Source of the DNA: Bacillota bacterium
GTDB lineage: Bacteria; Bacillota; Clostridia; Christensenellales; Aristaeellaceae
Direction of reading: 5' to 3'
Length of the DNA: 64,000 nt
NCBI GenBank assembly: GCA_023425025.1
Contig: JAFADG010000044.1
Location: forward strand, 124,001-188,000
In this document: in pieces, positions 1 through 10,284 of the stretch
Numbering within the stretch: position 1 is the first letter of the stretch
Layout of the letters: each line of letters begins with the position of its first letter
Notes under the pieces: generated by a model
The model's input: only the letters and a program-made list of their open reading frames with translations
Databases searched by the model: none
Told to the model about the DNA's origin: nothing
Translations under genes and position numbers: made by a program

Positions 1-698
1 TAATAAAGATCGATGAAGAAAAATGCAACGGCTGCGGCCTTTGCGCAAAAGCCTGCCATGAAGGGGCCATCGCCATGGTGGAGGGCAAAGCAAGGCTGAT
101 ACGCGATGATTTTTGCGATGGTCTGGGCAATTGCCTGCCCGTATGCCCCACCGGCGCCATCACCTTTGAAGAAAGGGAAGCTGCGGCCTTCGACGAGGCC
201 GCGGTGAAGCGGCATCAGGAGAACATGAATCTGCACCATCACAGCGAGGGCGGCTGCCCCGGCAGCAGGCTGCGCACCTTTGCCCGCGAAGATAAGCCCG
301 CGCCCCAAACAGCCGCCGCCGCGGCGCCGCAAAGCGAGCTGAGGCAATGGCCGATCCAGTTAAAGCTGGTGCCGGTGACCGCGCCGTATTTGAACCATGC
401 CAAGCTGCTGATCGCGGCGGACTGCGCCGCCTTCGCCCACGGAAACTTTCATCAGGCATTCATGAAAAATCATGTAACACTCATCGGCTGCCCAAAACTC
501 GACAGTGTTGACTACACGCAAAAGCTGACGGACATACTGACCAGGAACGATATTCAAAGCGTGAAGGTCGTCCGCATGGAAGTGCCCTGCTGCTGCGGCC
601 TGGAATATGCGCTGCGCCAGGCGATACAAAACAGCGGAAAATGGATTCCCTGGCAGGTTGTTGTTCTTTCCACCGACGGTGAAATATTGGACCAGTAG
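1..698 (+). CDS. Double [4Fe-4S] ferredoxin-like protein, 5' end outside window
   Basis: The reading frame is already open at base 3, so the start lies upstream of the window; the first ATG at 75 falls after the first cluster motif. Two ferredoxin-type motifs are visible: CNGCGLCAKACHEGAI, encoded upstream of base 75, and CDGLGNCLPVCPTGAI just after it, each giving Cx2Cx2Cx3C-like ligands for a [4Fe-4S] centre. A linker follows, then a C-terminal region of about 110 residues containing a CCCG motif. The length and two-cluster layout fit cytosolic electron-transfer proteins that sit beside hybrid-cluster or other redox enzymes; the partner is not visible. It is followed 12 bases later by the cupin gene with an AGGAGG site, so the two are probably co-transcribed. 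The ferredoxin assignment is firm; the substrate or partner is unknown. Confidence 0.85.
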   Translation, partial: IKIDEEKCNGCGLCAKACHEGAIAMVEGKARLIRDDFCDGLGNCLPVCPTGAITFEEREAAAFDEAAVKRHQENMNLHHHSEGGCPGSRLRTFAREDKPAPQTAAAAAPQSELRQWPIQLKLVPVTAPYLNHAKLLIAADCAAFAHGNFHQAFMKNHVTLIGCPKLDSVDYTQKLTDILTRNDIQSVKVVRMEVPCCCGLEYALRQAIQNSGKWIPWQVVVLSTDGEILDQ

Positions 699-710
699 GA
701 GGCAAAGCAT

Positions 711-1058
711 ATGGCAAAGATTTTGAAGAATTTCCCCCACGAGGAAACGGTGGCCCTGACCGCACAGGTGGAGGTGCTGCCCGGCCAGGTGGTCAGCAAA
801 ACCCTGTCCCAGAACAAAGCGGTCAGCCTGACGCTGTTCGCCTTTGACAAGGGCGAGGAAATCAGCACCCACGAATCCAAGGGCGATGCCTTTGTCCATG
901 TGCTGGAAGGCGAGGGCAGCTTTACCGTAAATGGGAAAGAGCACATCGTAAAGGCCGGGGAAGCGCTGGTGATGCCCGCCGGCAAGCCCCACGCGGTGTA
1001 TGCGTCCCACGCCTTCAAAATGCTGCTGACGGTGGTGTTCCCCAAGGAGGTATCCTGA
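711..1058 (+). CDS. Small single-domain cupin protein
   Basis: This 115-residue protein is a one-domain cupin. The core has the usual small beta-barrel signature: a G-D-A-F-V-H-V-L-E-G-E-G segment, then the G-E-A-L-V-M-P-A-G-K-P-H-A motif, whose last His would bind metal. The first cupin motif is His-poor, so metal binding may be incomplete. The ATG is preceded by AGGAGG at good spacing. It lies 12 bases after the ferredoxin gene and 1 base before the DUF1858 gene, so it is an operon member. In Clostridia such cupins often accompany DUF1858 and DUF438 proteins near nitrosative-stress or redox genes; a sensing or protective role here is inference only. Confidence 0.85.
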   Translation: MAKILKNFPHEETVALTAQVEVLPGQVVSKTLSQNKAVSLTLFAFDKGEEISTHESKGDAFVHVLEGEGSFTVNGKEHIVKAGEALVMPAGKPHAVYASHAFKMLLTVVFPKEVS

Positions 1059-1059
1059 T

Positions 1060-1293
1060 ATGGATAAGGTGCTGGACCTTGACGCTTCGGTTCACGCGCT
1101 GTGTGAACGGTACCCGGAGCTCAAGGAGATACTGCATGACATCGGTTTTACGGACATCGTAAAGCCCGGCATGCTGAACACCATGGGCCGGTTCATGACA
1201 CTGAAAAAGGGCGCCGCGCTGAAGAACATTCCCCTGGACGCGATTGGCGACAAGCTGAAAGAGTACGGGTTTACTGTGACGGAAAGGAAATAA
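1060..1293 (+). CDS. DUF1858 domain protein
   Basis: This 77-residue protein matches the DUF1858 type: an N-terminal D-L-D-A-S-V-H-A-L-C-E-R-Y-P-E-L stretch and a central G-M-L-N-T-M-G-R-F segment, as in the small helical domain also found at the N-terminus of ScdA/RIC-type iron-sulfur repair proteins. It has a single Cys (residue 14). It starts one base after the cupin stop, with AAGGAGG inside the cupin end, so it is translationally coupled. A DUF438 protein follows after 5 bases. The pairing suggests a role in Fe-S or nitric-oxide related redox handling, from family context and not from direct evidence. Confidence 0.8.
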   Translation: MDKVLDLDASVHALCERYPELKEILHDIGFTDIVKPGMLNTMGRFMTLKKGAALKNIPLDAIGDKLKEYGFTVTERK

Positions 1294-1298
1294 AGCAT

Positions 1299-2522
1299 AT
1301 GAGCCGCGAAATCAACAACAGCGAACACAGGCAAAGGGTCATCCGCGATATCCTGAAACAGCTGCATGAAGGCAAGCCCGCGGAGGATGTCAAGGCGCAA
1401 TTCAAAGCCACTTTTGAGGGCGTATCCGCCCAGGAGATCGCCCAGGCGGAAAACGAGCTGATTGCCGGCGGGCTTCCCCCGGAAGAGATCCGCAACCTTT
1501 GCGACATTCACGCTTCGGTGGTTGGTGGCTCCATTGAAGAAATCCACCGTCCCGAAGATCCCGCACAGATTCCCGGCCATCCCGCCCACACGCTGAAGGC
1601 GGAAAACGCCGCCATCCAGCAGCTCATTGAAAGCAGCATCCGGCCCGAATTGCAGGAGTACCAGAAAAACGCCACAGGCAAGAGCCTGCAGGCGCTGAAA
1701 AAAGCGTTCGAGCCTATGGGGCAGGTGCATCTGCACTACTTAAGAAAGGAAAACCTGATCTTCCCGTATCTGGAACAGCACGGCATTACCGCGCCGCCCA
1801 AAGTCATGTGGGGTGTGGATGACGACATCCGCGCCATGATCAAGGAAGCCGTCCGCCTGTTGGCGGATGAAAGTGCCGATGCCCAGAATATCATCCGCAT
1901 GGTGGAATTTTCCCTGACAAAAACGTCTGAAATGATTTTCAAGGAAGAGAACATCCTTCTGCCCATGCTGCTGGAAACGCTGACCCAGGAGGAATGGGAT
2001 AAGATCGCCGCGGAAAGCGGCGACCTGGGGTATTGCCTGATTCCCGCGCCGCCCGCATGGCATCCGGTTTCCGAGGCGCCGGAAGCTTTCCCCGAAAAAG
2101 CCGAACTCCCCTCGTCCATGGTCCTGCTGCCCACCGGCCAGCTGACCCCCGCCGAGCTTTCGGGCATGCTGGACGCGCTGCCCATTGACATCACCTTTGT
2201 GGATAAGGACGATACGGTCAGGTACTTTTCCCAGGGTTCGGAGCGCATCTTCCCCCGCACCAAGGCGATCATCGGCCGCAAGGTCGTCAACTGCCATCCT
2301 CCGGCCAGCATGCACATTGTGGAAGGGATTTTGGAGGACTTCAAGGCCGGCCAAAAAGATCATGAAGATTTCTGGCTGAATCTCCATGGAAAATTCATAT
2401 ATATCCGCTACTATGCCGTCAGGGACCAGGACGGCAACTACCTGGGTACCCTGGAAGTGACGCAGGACATCGCGCCCATTCAAAAAATCACGGGCGAAAA
2501 GCGGCTGGTATCTATGGATTAA
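1299..2522 (+). CDS. DUF438 domain protein with hemerythrin-like and PAS parts
   Basis: This 407-residue cytosolic protein has an N-terminal DUF438 region (about residues 1-90), a hemerythrin-like HHE section with H-L-H-Y-L-R-K-E-N-L-I-F-P-Y-L-E and a second F-K-E-E-N-I-L-L-P-M segment (about 140-240), and a C-terminal PAS domain (about 285-400, starting L-P-I-D-I-T-F-V-D-K-D-D). The family is proposed to sense oxygen, NO or redox state through a di-iron or haem-like centre; the ligand here is unknown. It is the last gene of the ferredoxin-cupin-DUF1858-DUF438 run, with only 5 bases separating it from DUF1858. No clear terminator follows. Confidence 0.85.
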   Translation: MSREINNSEHRQRVIRDILKQLHEGKPAEDVKAQFKATFEGVSAQEIAQAENELIAGGLPPEEIRNLCDIHASVVGGSIEEIHRPEDPAQIPGHPAHTLKAENAAIQQLIESSIRPELQEYQKNATGKSLQALKKAFEPMGQVHLHYLRKENLIFPYLEQHGITAPPKVMWGVDDDIRAMIKEAVRLLADESADAQNIIRMVEFSLTKTSEMIFKEENILLPMLLETLTQEEWDKIAAESGDLGYCLIPAPPAWHPVSEAPEAFPEKAELPSSMVLLPTGQLTPAELSGMLDALPIDITFVDKDDTVRYFSQGSERIFPRTKAIIGRKVVNCHPPASMHIVEGILEDFKAGQKDHEDFWLNLHGKFIYIRYYAVRDQDGNYLGTLEVTQDIAPIQKITGEKRLVSMD

Positions 2523-2630
2523 GCCGCCGGTCATCCCACTGTTTATTTCTTATTTTAATATATTTAATTGCCATGCAAAAGCGGAATGCGGCCATTTCGC
2601 CAACGCATGGCGTTATTTTTATACTCCGCG

Positions 2631-2659
2631 TTTACAGATTTGCCAAAATGCGCTATAGT
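2631..2659 (+). promoter_or_regulatory. Sigma-A promoter of msrAB
   Basis: TTTACA (2631-2636) and TATAGT (2654-2659) are separated by 17 bases and lie about 80 bases before the msrAB start. The gene therefore has its own promoter, separate from the upstream cluster. Confidence 0.7.
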
Positions 2660-2741
2660 AAGCGTGTCTCATCCCCTTTTGACGGGGCATGCTATGAGTG
2701 CGAAAGAGAATGCGGCGCGTTGCGCAAAAGGAGAGCCACCT

Positions 2742-3701
2742 ATGTCTGGCACCAAGGAAATTTATCTGGCCGGCGGATGCTTTTGGGGCACGGAAAAGTA
2801 TATCGCGTCCATCAGCGGCGTTGTGGAAACAGAAGTCGGCTATGCCAACGGCAATACGGAAAAACCCACCTATGAACAGGTCTGCCACCATCACACCGGC
2901 CATGCCGAAACGGTAAAGGTGGTCTATGACCCCGGGAAGCTGCCCCTGCCCTTTTTGCTGGAGTTGTATTATGATTCCATCGATCCCACGTCGGTCAACC
3001 GCCAGGGCGGCGACAAGGGCACCCAATACCGGACAGGCGTATACTATGTACATGCGGAAGACGAAAGCGTCATTCGCGATTCCTTAAACAAGCTGCAGGC
3101 AAGACTCAAAGAGCCCGTCGCCGTGGAGCTAAAGCCCCTGGACAATTATTATCCCGCCGAGGAATATCATCAAAAGTATCTGGACAAGAACCCCAACGGC
3201 TATTGCCATATCGGCCGGGACAAAATTGCCATGGCCGCCCAGGCCGCCGTCGATCCCACCCTGTACGCGCCGGCCGATCCCGCCGCGCTGAAAAAGGAAC
3301 TGACGGAGCGGCAGTACGAGGTCACCCAGGAGGCCGCCACCGAACCGCCCTTCCAGAACGATTTCTGGAACCATTATGCCCCCGGCATCTACGTAGATGT
3401 CACTACGGGCGAACCGCTGTTTGCCTCCAGCGACAAGTTTGAATCCGGCTGCGGCTGGCCCAGCTTCTCCCGGCCTATCGATCCCCACGTGGTGAAGGAA
3501 TTCATGGATCACTCCCTGTTCCGCGTCCGCACCGAGGTGCGCAGCCGTGTCGGCAACGCCCACCTGGGCCATGTGTTCGACGACGGCCCCAAAGAGCTGG
3601 GCGGGCTGCGCTATTGCATCAACAGCGCGGCGTTGAAATTCATCCCCAAGGCGGAAATGGAAGCAAAGGGGTACGGCAAGCTGCTGCCATATGTAAAGTA
3701 A
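2742..3701 (+). CDS. msrAB: Fused methionine sulfoxide reductase A/B
   Basis: This 319-residue bifunctional enzyme reduces both methionine-S-sulfoxide (MsrA part) and methionine-R-sulfoxide (MsrB part) in oxidised proteins. The MsrA half (about 1-160) carries the catalytic GGCFWG near the start. The MsrB half (about 185-315) carries GCGWPSF, RSRVGNAHLGHVFDDGP and the catalytic RYCINSAAL. The two CxxC zinc pairs seen in many MsrB proteins are absent, so this is the zinc-free form. I chose the ATG at 2742 because AAAGGAGAG sits just before it and homology starts there; the longer open frame from 2568 lies largely upstream of or across the promoter. No signal peptide, so it acts in the cytosol. 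Confidence 0.95.
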   Translation: MSGTKEIYLAGGCFWGTEKYIASISGVVETEVGYANGNTEKPTYEQVCHHHTGHAETVKVVYDPGKLPLPFLLELYYDSIDPTSVNRQGGDKGTQYRTGVYYVHAEDESVIRDSLNKLQARLKEPVAVELKPLDNYYPAEEYHQKYLDKNPNGYCHIGRDKIAMAAQAAVDPTLYAPADPAALKKELTERQYEVTQEAATEPPFQNDFWNHYAPGIYVDVTTGEPLFASSDKFESGCGWPSFSRPIDPHVVKEFMDHSLFRVRTEVRSRVGNAHLGHVFDDGPKELGGLRYCINSAALKFIPKAEMEAKGYGKLLPYVK

Positions 3702-3739
3702 CAAGGCATTCAGAAAGGTACATATAGATTTCCTATATC

Positions 3740-3775
3740 GCACAAGGGGGAAGGCGTACGCCTTCCCCCTTGTGC
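3740..3775. repeat. 36-bp perfect palindrome between convergent genes
   Basis: A self-complementary 36-base sequence (GCACAAGGGGG... reading identically on both strands) lies between the msrAB stop and the end of the exported protein gene on the other strand. It would form a very stable hairpin. Neither side has a T-tract, so it is not a textbook intrinsic terminator, although it may block or stabilise transcripts from both sides. Confidence 0.8.
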
Positions 3776-3786
3776 TGCATCCATTA

Positions 3787-6081
3787 TCAGTTATTCTCCA
3801 TCCGTATCATTTGCAGCTTCCGGTCGAATTCCTTTATGAACTGGTCGCCTTTCATCTCCCCTTGAATAAAGCGCTGCAGCAAAGTTAGCGCTTCGGGCGA
3901 ACTGGTCAGGAAATCAAGGTTCTGCGAATCCACGCAAATGTAGGGCACGATTGCCCGGTACTTGGCAATCATCTCTTCCGTAATGGAGAAGCGGCGGGTT
4001 TCCTGCACGGCGAGGTTAGCTTCCTCATTCTTCTTCATTTCTTCCAGATTCTTGATTTCTTCCGGCTTTGCCGTCTTCATCTGCTCCTCAAGGTCTGCAA
4101 TCCGTTTGCTGGTATCCTCAATGATCTTCTTGTAATAAGGCTCCTCCACCGGCGTATTGTTATCGGGCTGAAGGGTGATCGCCAAAGCCTTGGGCATGTT
4201 TTGCGCATAGTACTCCAGATACGTAAGCGCCAGATCAGTATTCTTCGAATTGGGATTGATTACAAACACCTGCATCTGGCCCAGGAAGGTCGGATCCATT
4301 CCCTCATCCAGCGAAAGCATCAAAAGCTCGTATCCGCTGCTATCCATGTATTGTTGAGGATTGAACATATGGCTGTTGGTAAACAAAGCCGTGGGCATAC
4401 TGCTCCCGTCGCTGGAGTAGACCACCGAACTGCCTTGCTGCTCCCCATCGGAAGGGTTCAGCTCCTCGAGCACGGGCATGACTTCATCCATTTTTCTCAA
4501 AAGGGATTTAAACAGCGGCGTGTCAAATTTCAGTTCTTCCTCCGTTTGGGCATAATGGGACAGGTAATTCATAAAAACGGTATTCAGCAATTCCATGCGC
4601 ATATCGTAAATGTATTCCAGCAGCGAATAATTGCCAAACTCCATGCTGTATTCATCCACCCAGTCCACATACAGGTCCATCAGCTCAAAGAGCGTTTTGG
4701 GCGGCTGGTCAATGCCCACCAGCTTCAGCAACTCCGGGGAATACCCCATGGCGCTGCCGTAGAATTCATACGGGAAGGCAATCAGCTTGCCGTCTTTGTA
4801 CATGGACCCTACAAAATGCGGATACATTTTCGAAACAGCATCCGTCAATACGGCGCTTCCGCTCAGGTCAGCAACATAGCCTTTGTCCCGCAGGGAAGTA
4901 AACCCGCCATAGGAGAGGCTGAGTATGTACAAATCAGCGCTGTCGGAACCTGACACCATATTTCGCGATATATCTTCCGCGGTAAAAGAACTGTTCTGCG
5001 CATAGACAACGGGAATATCTGGATAGGCAGCCTGAAAGGCCTTCGTCACCTCGTCGGAATAGCCGCCGGCGATGCGCAGAACCTTGTCTGGCTTCAACGC
5101 GGGATCCGTATTGCGAACGAATACGGAGTCATAATTCGGAATGGCGGCATAAAATCCGCCGGCCAGGACCGCCGCGGGCAATTGGTCCCCCGGATAGTCG
5201 ACAGGCATATAAGCCACCGATTCAAACGTACCGCCGGGCTTTAAGCCAAACAGCTCCCCCTTGCCCAATACATACGTCATGCCGCTTTCAAAATCATAGG
5301 TCAGGCCGCCCACCTGCTCGGCGGGAAAATCCGTCAGTTTGACAAGGGTTGATGTGGCGGGGTCAAATACGGACAGCGCAGGGTAAATCCTTTGCCCGCT
5401 GCTGGTGTACATATTGTCCCAATTGTATACATTGCACAGGAGCTGGTTGTTTTGATACGCGGTGATGGCATGCACATCGGGGGCAGACAGCTTTGTATAT
5501 GCACCGCTGCTCAGGTCAAAGGACAGCAGGTCATAGTCGTTCCAATTGTCATTTGGCTGCTGCACCAGCAGGTACAATCTGCCTGGCAAAAGCGCCGCGC
5601 CGAATATCTGACGGGTGTAGGAGTAGTCCGCTTCCTTAATGAACATGTCCTTCCAGTCAAGGGCGGCAGTTTCGCTTATACTGGCGCCATCGGCAGTTAT
5701 GTCAAACAACAATAAAGAGCCATTGATGGTATTCAGGCCATACAGCTTGCCTTCGCTGGCAAGAAGGATGTTCGCGCTGTTTTGATACTGTTCCTGATCT
5801 TCCTTGGAAAGCTCCTCCCACTGGCCGGGCGAATACTTGGGGGTGAACTTGTCACTTACAAGCTTTGGTTCCGCGTCGCCTGTTTTCCAGGCATACAGGC
5901 CGCTTTGGGAGATCACATACAGCGTATCTCCCACTGCCGCCAGCGATTCGGCCCGATTCACGTTTGTCCCATCCGCAAGCTGCGCAAAAAGAACCGCATC
6001 CCCGGGCGCGGCCCACGCGCCTGCGGGAACGCATGCCAACAAGGTCAGGACAATCAAAATGGAGAGGACTTTTTTGAACAT
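3787..6081 (-). CDS. Exported propeller-like plus solute-binding protein fusion
   Basis: This 764-residue protein begins with a signal peptide (K-K then a hydrophobic run, with possible cleavage at AWA-AP near residue 25; an LLAC sequence could also act as a weak lipobox). Residues about 30-330 show repeating G-x-L-Y-x-L / L-L-x-F-D type strands, as in a beta-propeller. From about 335 the protein resembles an ABC-type family 1 sugar-binding protein (K-V-L-R-I-A-G-G-Y-S-D-E-V-T-K-A-F, then F-P-Y-E-F-Y-G-S-A-M-G-Y-S-P-E). No permease genes are adjacent. AAAGGAG precedes the ATG at 6081. It may bind an extracellular polymer or solute; the ligand is unknown. A polysaccharide deacetylase gene lies upstream on the same strand and shares a 14-base motif with it. 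Confidence 0.75.
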   Translation of the reverse strand: MFKKVLSILIVLTLLACVPAGAWAAPGDAVLFAQLADGTNVNRAESLAAVGDTLYVISQSGLYAWKTGDAEPKLVSDKFTPKYSPGQWEELSKEDQEQYQNSANILLASEGKLYGLNTINGSLLLFDITADGASISETAALDWKDMFIKEADYSYTRQIFGAALLPGRLYLLVQQPNDNWNDYDLLSFDLSSGAYTKLSAPDVHAITAYQNNQLLCNVYNWDNMYTSSGQRIYPALSVFDPATSTLVKLTDFPAEQVGGLTYDFESGMTYVLGKGELFGLKPGGTFESVAYMPVDYPGDQLPAAVLAGGFYAAIPNYDSVFVRNTDPALKPDKVLRIAGGYSDEVTKAFQAAYPDIPVVYAQNSSFTAEDISRNMVSGSDSADLYILSLSYGGFTSLRDKGYVADLSGSAVLTDAVSKMYPHFVGSMYKDGKLIAFPYEFYGSAMGYSPELLKLVGIDQPPKTLFELMDLYVDWVDEYSMEFGNYSLLEYIYDMRMELLNTVFMNYLSHYAQTEEELKFDTPLFKSLLRKMDEVMPVLEELNPSDGEQQGSSVVYSSDGSSMPTALFTNSHMFNPQQYMDSSGYELLMLSLDEGMDPTFLGQMQVFVINPNSKNTDLALTYLEYYAQNMPKALAITLQPDNNTPVEEPYYKKIIEDTSKRIADLEEQMKTAKPEEIKNLEEMKKNEEANLAVQETRRFSITEEMIAKYRAIVPYICVDSQNLDFLTSSPEALTLLQRFIQGEMKGDQFIKEFDRKLQMIRMENN

Positions 6082-6096
6082 AAAATAGCTCCTTTG

Positions 6097-6110
6097 CTTA
6101 TGTGATACAG
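6097..6110. promoter_or_regulatory. 14-base motif CTTATGTGATACAG (copy 1)
   Basis: The same 14 bases occur at 7153-7166, ahead of the neighbouring deacetylase gene. Here the motif ends about 15 bases upstream of the start codon of the exported solute-binding fusion. The identity suggests a shared operator or promoter element; the regulator is unknown. Confidence 0.4.
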
Positions 6111-6217
6111 TTATTCAACAGTATAACCATTCGCCGCAATTAACAGAATTTCCTATTCCTGAAGTTTTCTCACATGTAACAATTTTGCTGGCGGGCAAAT
6201 ACGCACGCAAAATCGTC

Positions 6218-7093
6218 TCACTGAAGCTGCTTCAGCAGCTTTTTCATGAACGTTGCTGTGGTAACCTTTCCGGATCGGTTGAACCGGCCAAGGTTAAAAA
6301 GGCACTCAGGATTGCCTGCCTGTATGTAATTGATGCGTTCACTGCAGGTCAGGGAGGCGGAAAACTGCAATTGCCTCAGGCAATCCTGGGCTTCCGGGCA
6401 AACCAGGCCAAAGGGGTAAACGAAAGCGGTGGGCGTGATGCCGCAATGCTCCTGCAAAAGCGCCTGCTGCCTCATGGCGTCTTCATTGAACATCACACAG
6501 TAGGAAGCGACGGGTTCCCCGCTTTTCCGCCGGCTCCCCATCCTCTCGCCGATGCTGTGCAGGGCGTAGGAGTGGTTTTGCACTTCAAAGCGTCCGCTGT
6601 CCTGGAGCAGCTTTACCTCCTCCCAGGAAAGGTAGGCATAGTTGGGATTCGGGTCGGGATTTTGCGTGTAATCCTCAGCATATCTGCCGACGATGGATAT
6701 GACGGCTTTCATATCCAACTCCTGAAGGATGGGCAAAGCATAATACAGATTGTTGTAGTGTCCGTCATCAAAGGTGATCATCACGGGCTTTTGCGGCAGC
6801 GTACCCACGCCGCTCACATAATCGATCAGGTCCTGGACCACCACGGTTTCAAAGCCCCTGTCCTTCAAATACTTCAGATCACTTTTCAGGGAATCGGCTG
6901 TGGCGACATAGATATCCCGCTTTTTCGGATCGTTTAGGATACTGTGGTACATGATAATGGGCAGCTTGACGCTTTTTTGCGTGGCGCTGTCCATGGCCGT
7001 CTCAGCCGGATGCGCATTCTCCATGGGAAAAAGGAAAACGAAAGTGAATAGCATGGCCAGCAATACTGCCGCCTTCAGGTGCTTGCGAATCAT
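6218..7093 (-). CDS. Exported polysaccharide deacetylase (NodB/CE4 family)
   Basis: This 291-residue protein has an N-terminal hydrophobic export or anchor segment (residues about 5-24) and a NodB-homology domain. The CE4 metal and catalytic signature is visible: MYHSI, MITFDDGH with the two Asp, and EVQNHSYALH supplying the two metal-binding His. It would remove acetyl groups from N-acetylglucosamine in cell-wall or surface polysaccharide, outside the membrane. The start at 7093 is chosen because GCAAAAGGAG precedes it; a longer frame to 7132 has no such site. It lies 136 bases upstream of the exported solute-binding fusion on the same strand. Confidence 0.85.
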   Translation of the reverse strand: MIRKHLKAAVLLAMLFTFVFLFPMENAHPAETAMDSATQKSVKLPIIMYHSILNDPKKRDIYVATADSLKSDLKYLKDRGFETVVVQDLIDYVSGVGTLPQKPVMITFDDGHYNNLYYALPILQELDMKAVISIVGRYAEDYTQNPDPNPNYAYLSWEEVKLLQDSGRFEVQNHSYALHSIGERMGSRRKSGEPVASYCVMFNEDAMRQQALLQEHCGITPTAFVYPFGLVCPEAQDCLRQLQFSASLTCSERINYIQAGNPECLFNLGRFNRSGKVTTATFMKKLLKQLQ

Positions 7094-7152
7094 GACCGCT
7101 CCTTTTGCTATTGAAAAATAGAACGAAATCATTTTCCCGCATCCGTTTTGAT

Positions 7153-7166
7153 CTTATGTGATACAG
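7153..7166. promoter_or_regulatory. 14-base motif CTTATGTGATACAG (copy 2)
   Basis: Identical to 6097-6110. It lies about 60 bases upstream of the deacetylase start codon, in a region expected to hold its promoter. Confidence 0.4.
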
Positions 7167-7217
7167 GTACTGCCCAAAAAGGAATCATCTATCATGATTA
7201 TTTTTGATCGCATTGGA

Positions 7218-7252
7218 AACAGAAAAGCAGGGGCGCTCATTTACGCCCCTGC
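7218..7252 (-). terminator. Intrinsic terminator of ppdK
   Basis: On the minus strand an 8-bp GC stem (CAGGGGCG/CGCCCCTG, 7228-7251) with an 8-base loop is followed by CTTTTCTGTTT. It lies 22 bases after the ppdK stop. Confidence 0.8.
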
Positions 7253-7273
7253 CATTTTGCCGTACGTATGGAA

Positions 7274-9916
<2,643 letters not shown>

Positions 9917-10027
9917 GTTTTTATGGTCCTCCTCCATGTTTTTGTGCGCATGGTTTACATGCCGCGGATAAAGCGTCAGGCATACAAAAAAGAAGCATGC
10001 AAGGCTCGTCCTTCAAACATCCGATTG

Positions 10028-10056
10028 ATTATACTATCTTTTTCCCTGTTTGGCAA
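10028..10056 (-). promoter_or_regulatory. Sigma-A promoter of ppdK
   Basis: On the minus strand TTGCCA (10056-10051) and TATAAT (10033-10028) are separated by 17 bases. The leader to the ppdK start is about 105 bases. Confidence 0.8.
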
Positions 10057-10071
10057 TATCATACCAGGTAA

Positions 10072-10233
10072 TTTCCGCGATGATTGCTCACGGATTTGCC
10101 GTGAGCAATCATCGCGGAAAGCGGCTGTGGAATTGATTTTCCGTCGGGCGGGCAAGCTCGCCCTTTGGGAAAATCCATAAGCGCCGGCAAAGCCGGCACT
10201 TATGATTGCAGTTGGAGGGCTGCGGCCCTCCAA
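10072..10233. repeat. Cluster of four hairpin-forming inverted repeats
   Basis: This fills most of the gap between ppdK and recG. In order: a perfect 22-bp inverted repeat with a 5-base loop (10072-10093/10099-10120); a nested hairpin with outer GATTTTCC/GGAAAATC (10135-10175) and inner GGGCG/CGCCC; a 12-bp stem with one mismatch (10177-10188/10192-10203); and a perfect 9-bp stem TTGGAGGGC/GCCCTCCAA (10212-10233). None has a T-tract. No protein gene is supported here. It resembles an intergenic palindromic repeat element and sits directly upstream of the ppdK promoter. Confidence 0.75.
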
Positions 10234-10284
10234 ACCTCCAGGGTCTTTCGTGTGAAACGGCTTGAAAGGTTTTGAATAACCGCA

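Noticed and set aside
2568..2741. 58-residue N-terminal extension of MsrAB
   Set aside because: It covers the promoter and leader; the ribosome site and homology support the ATG at 2742.
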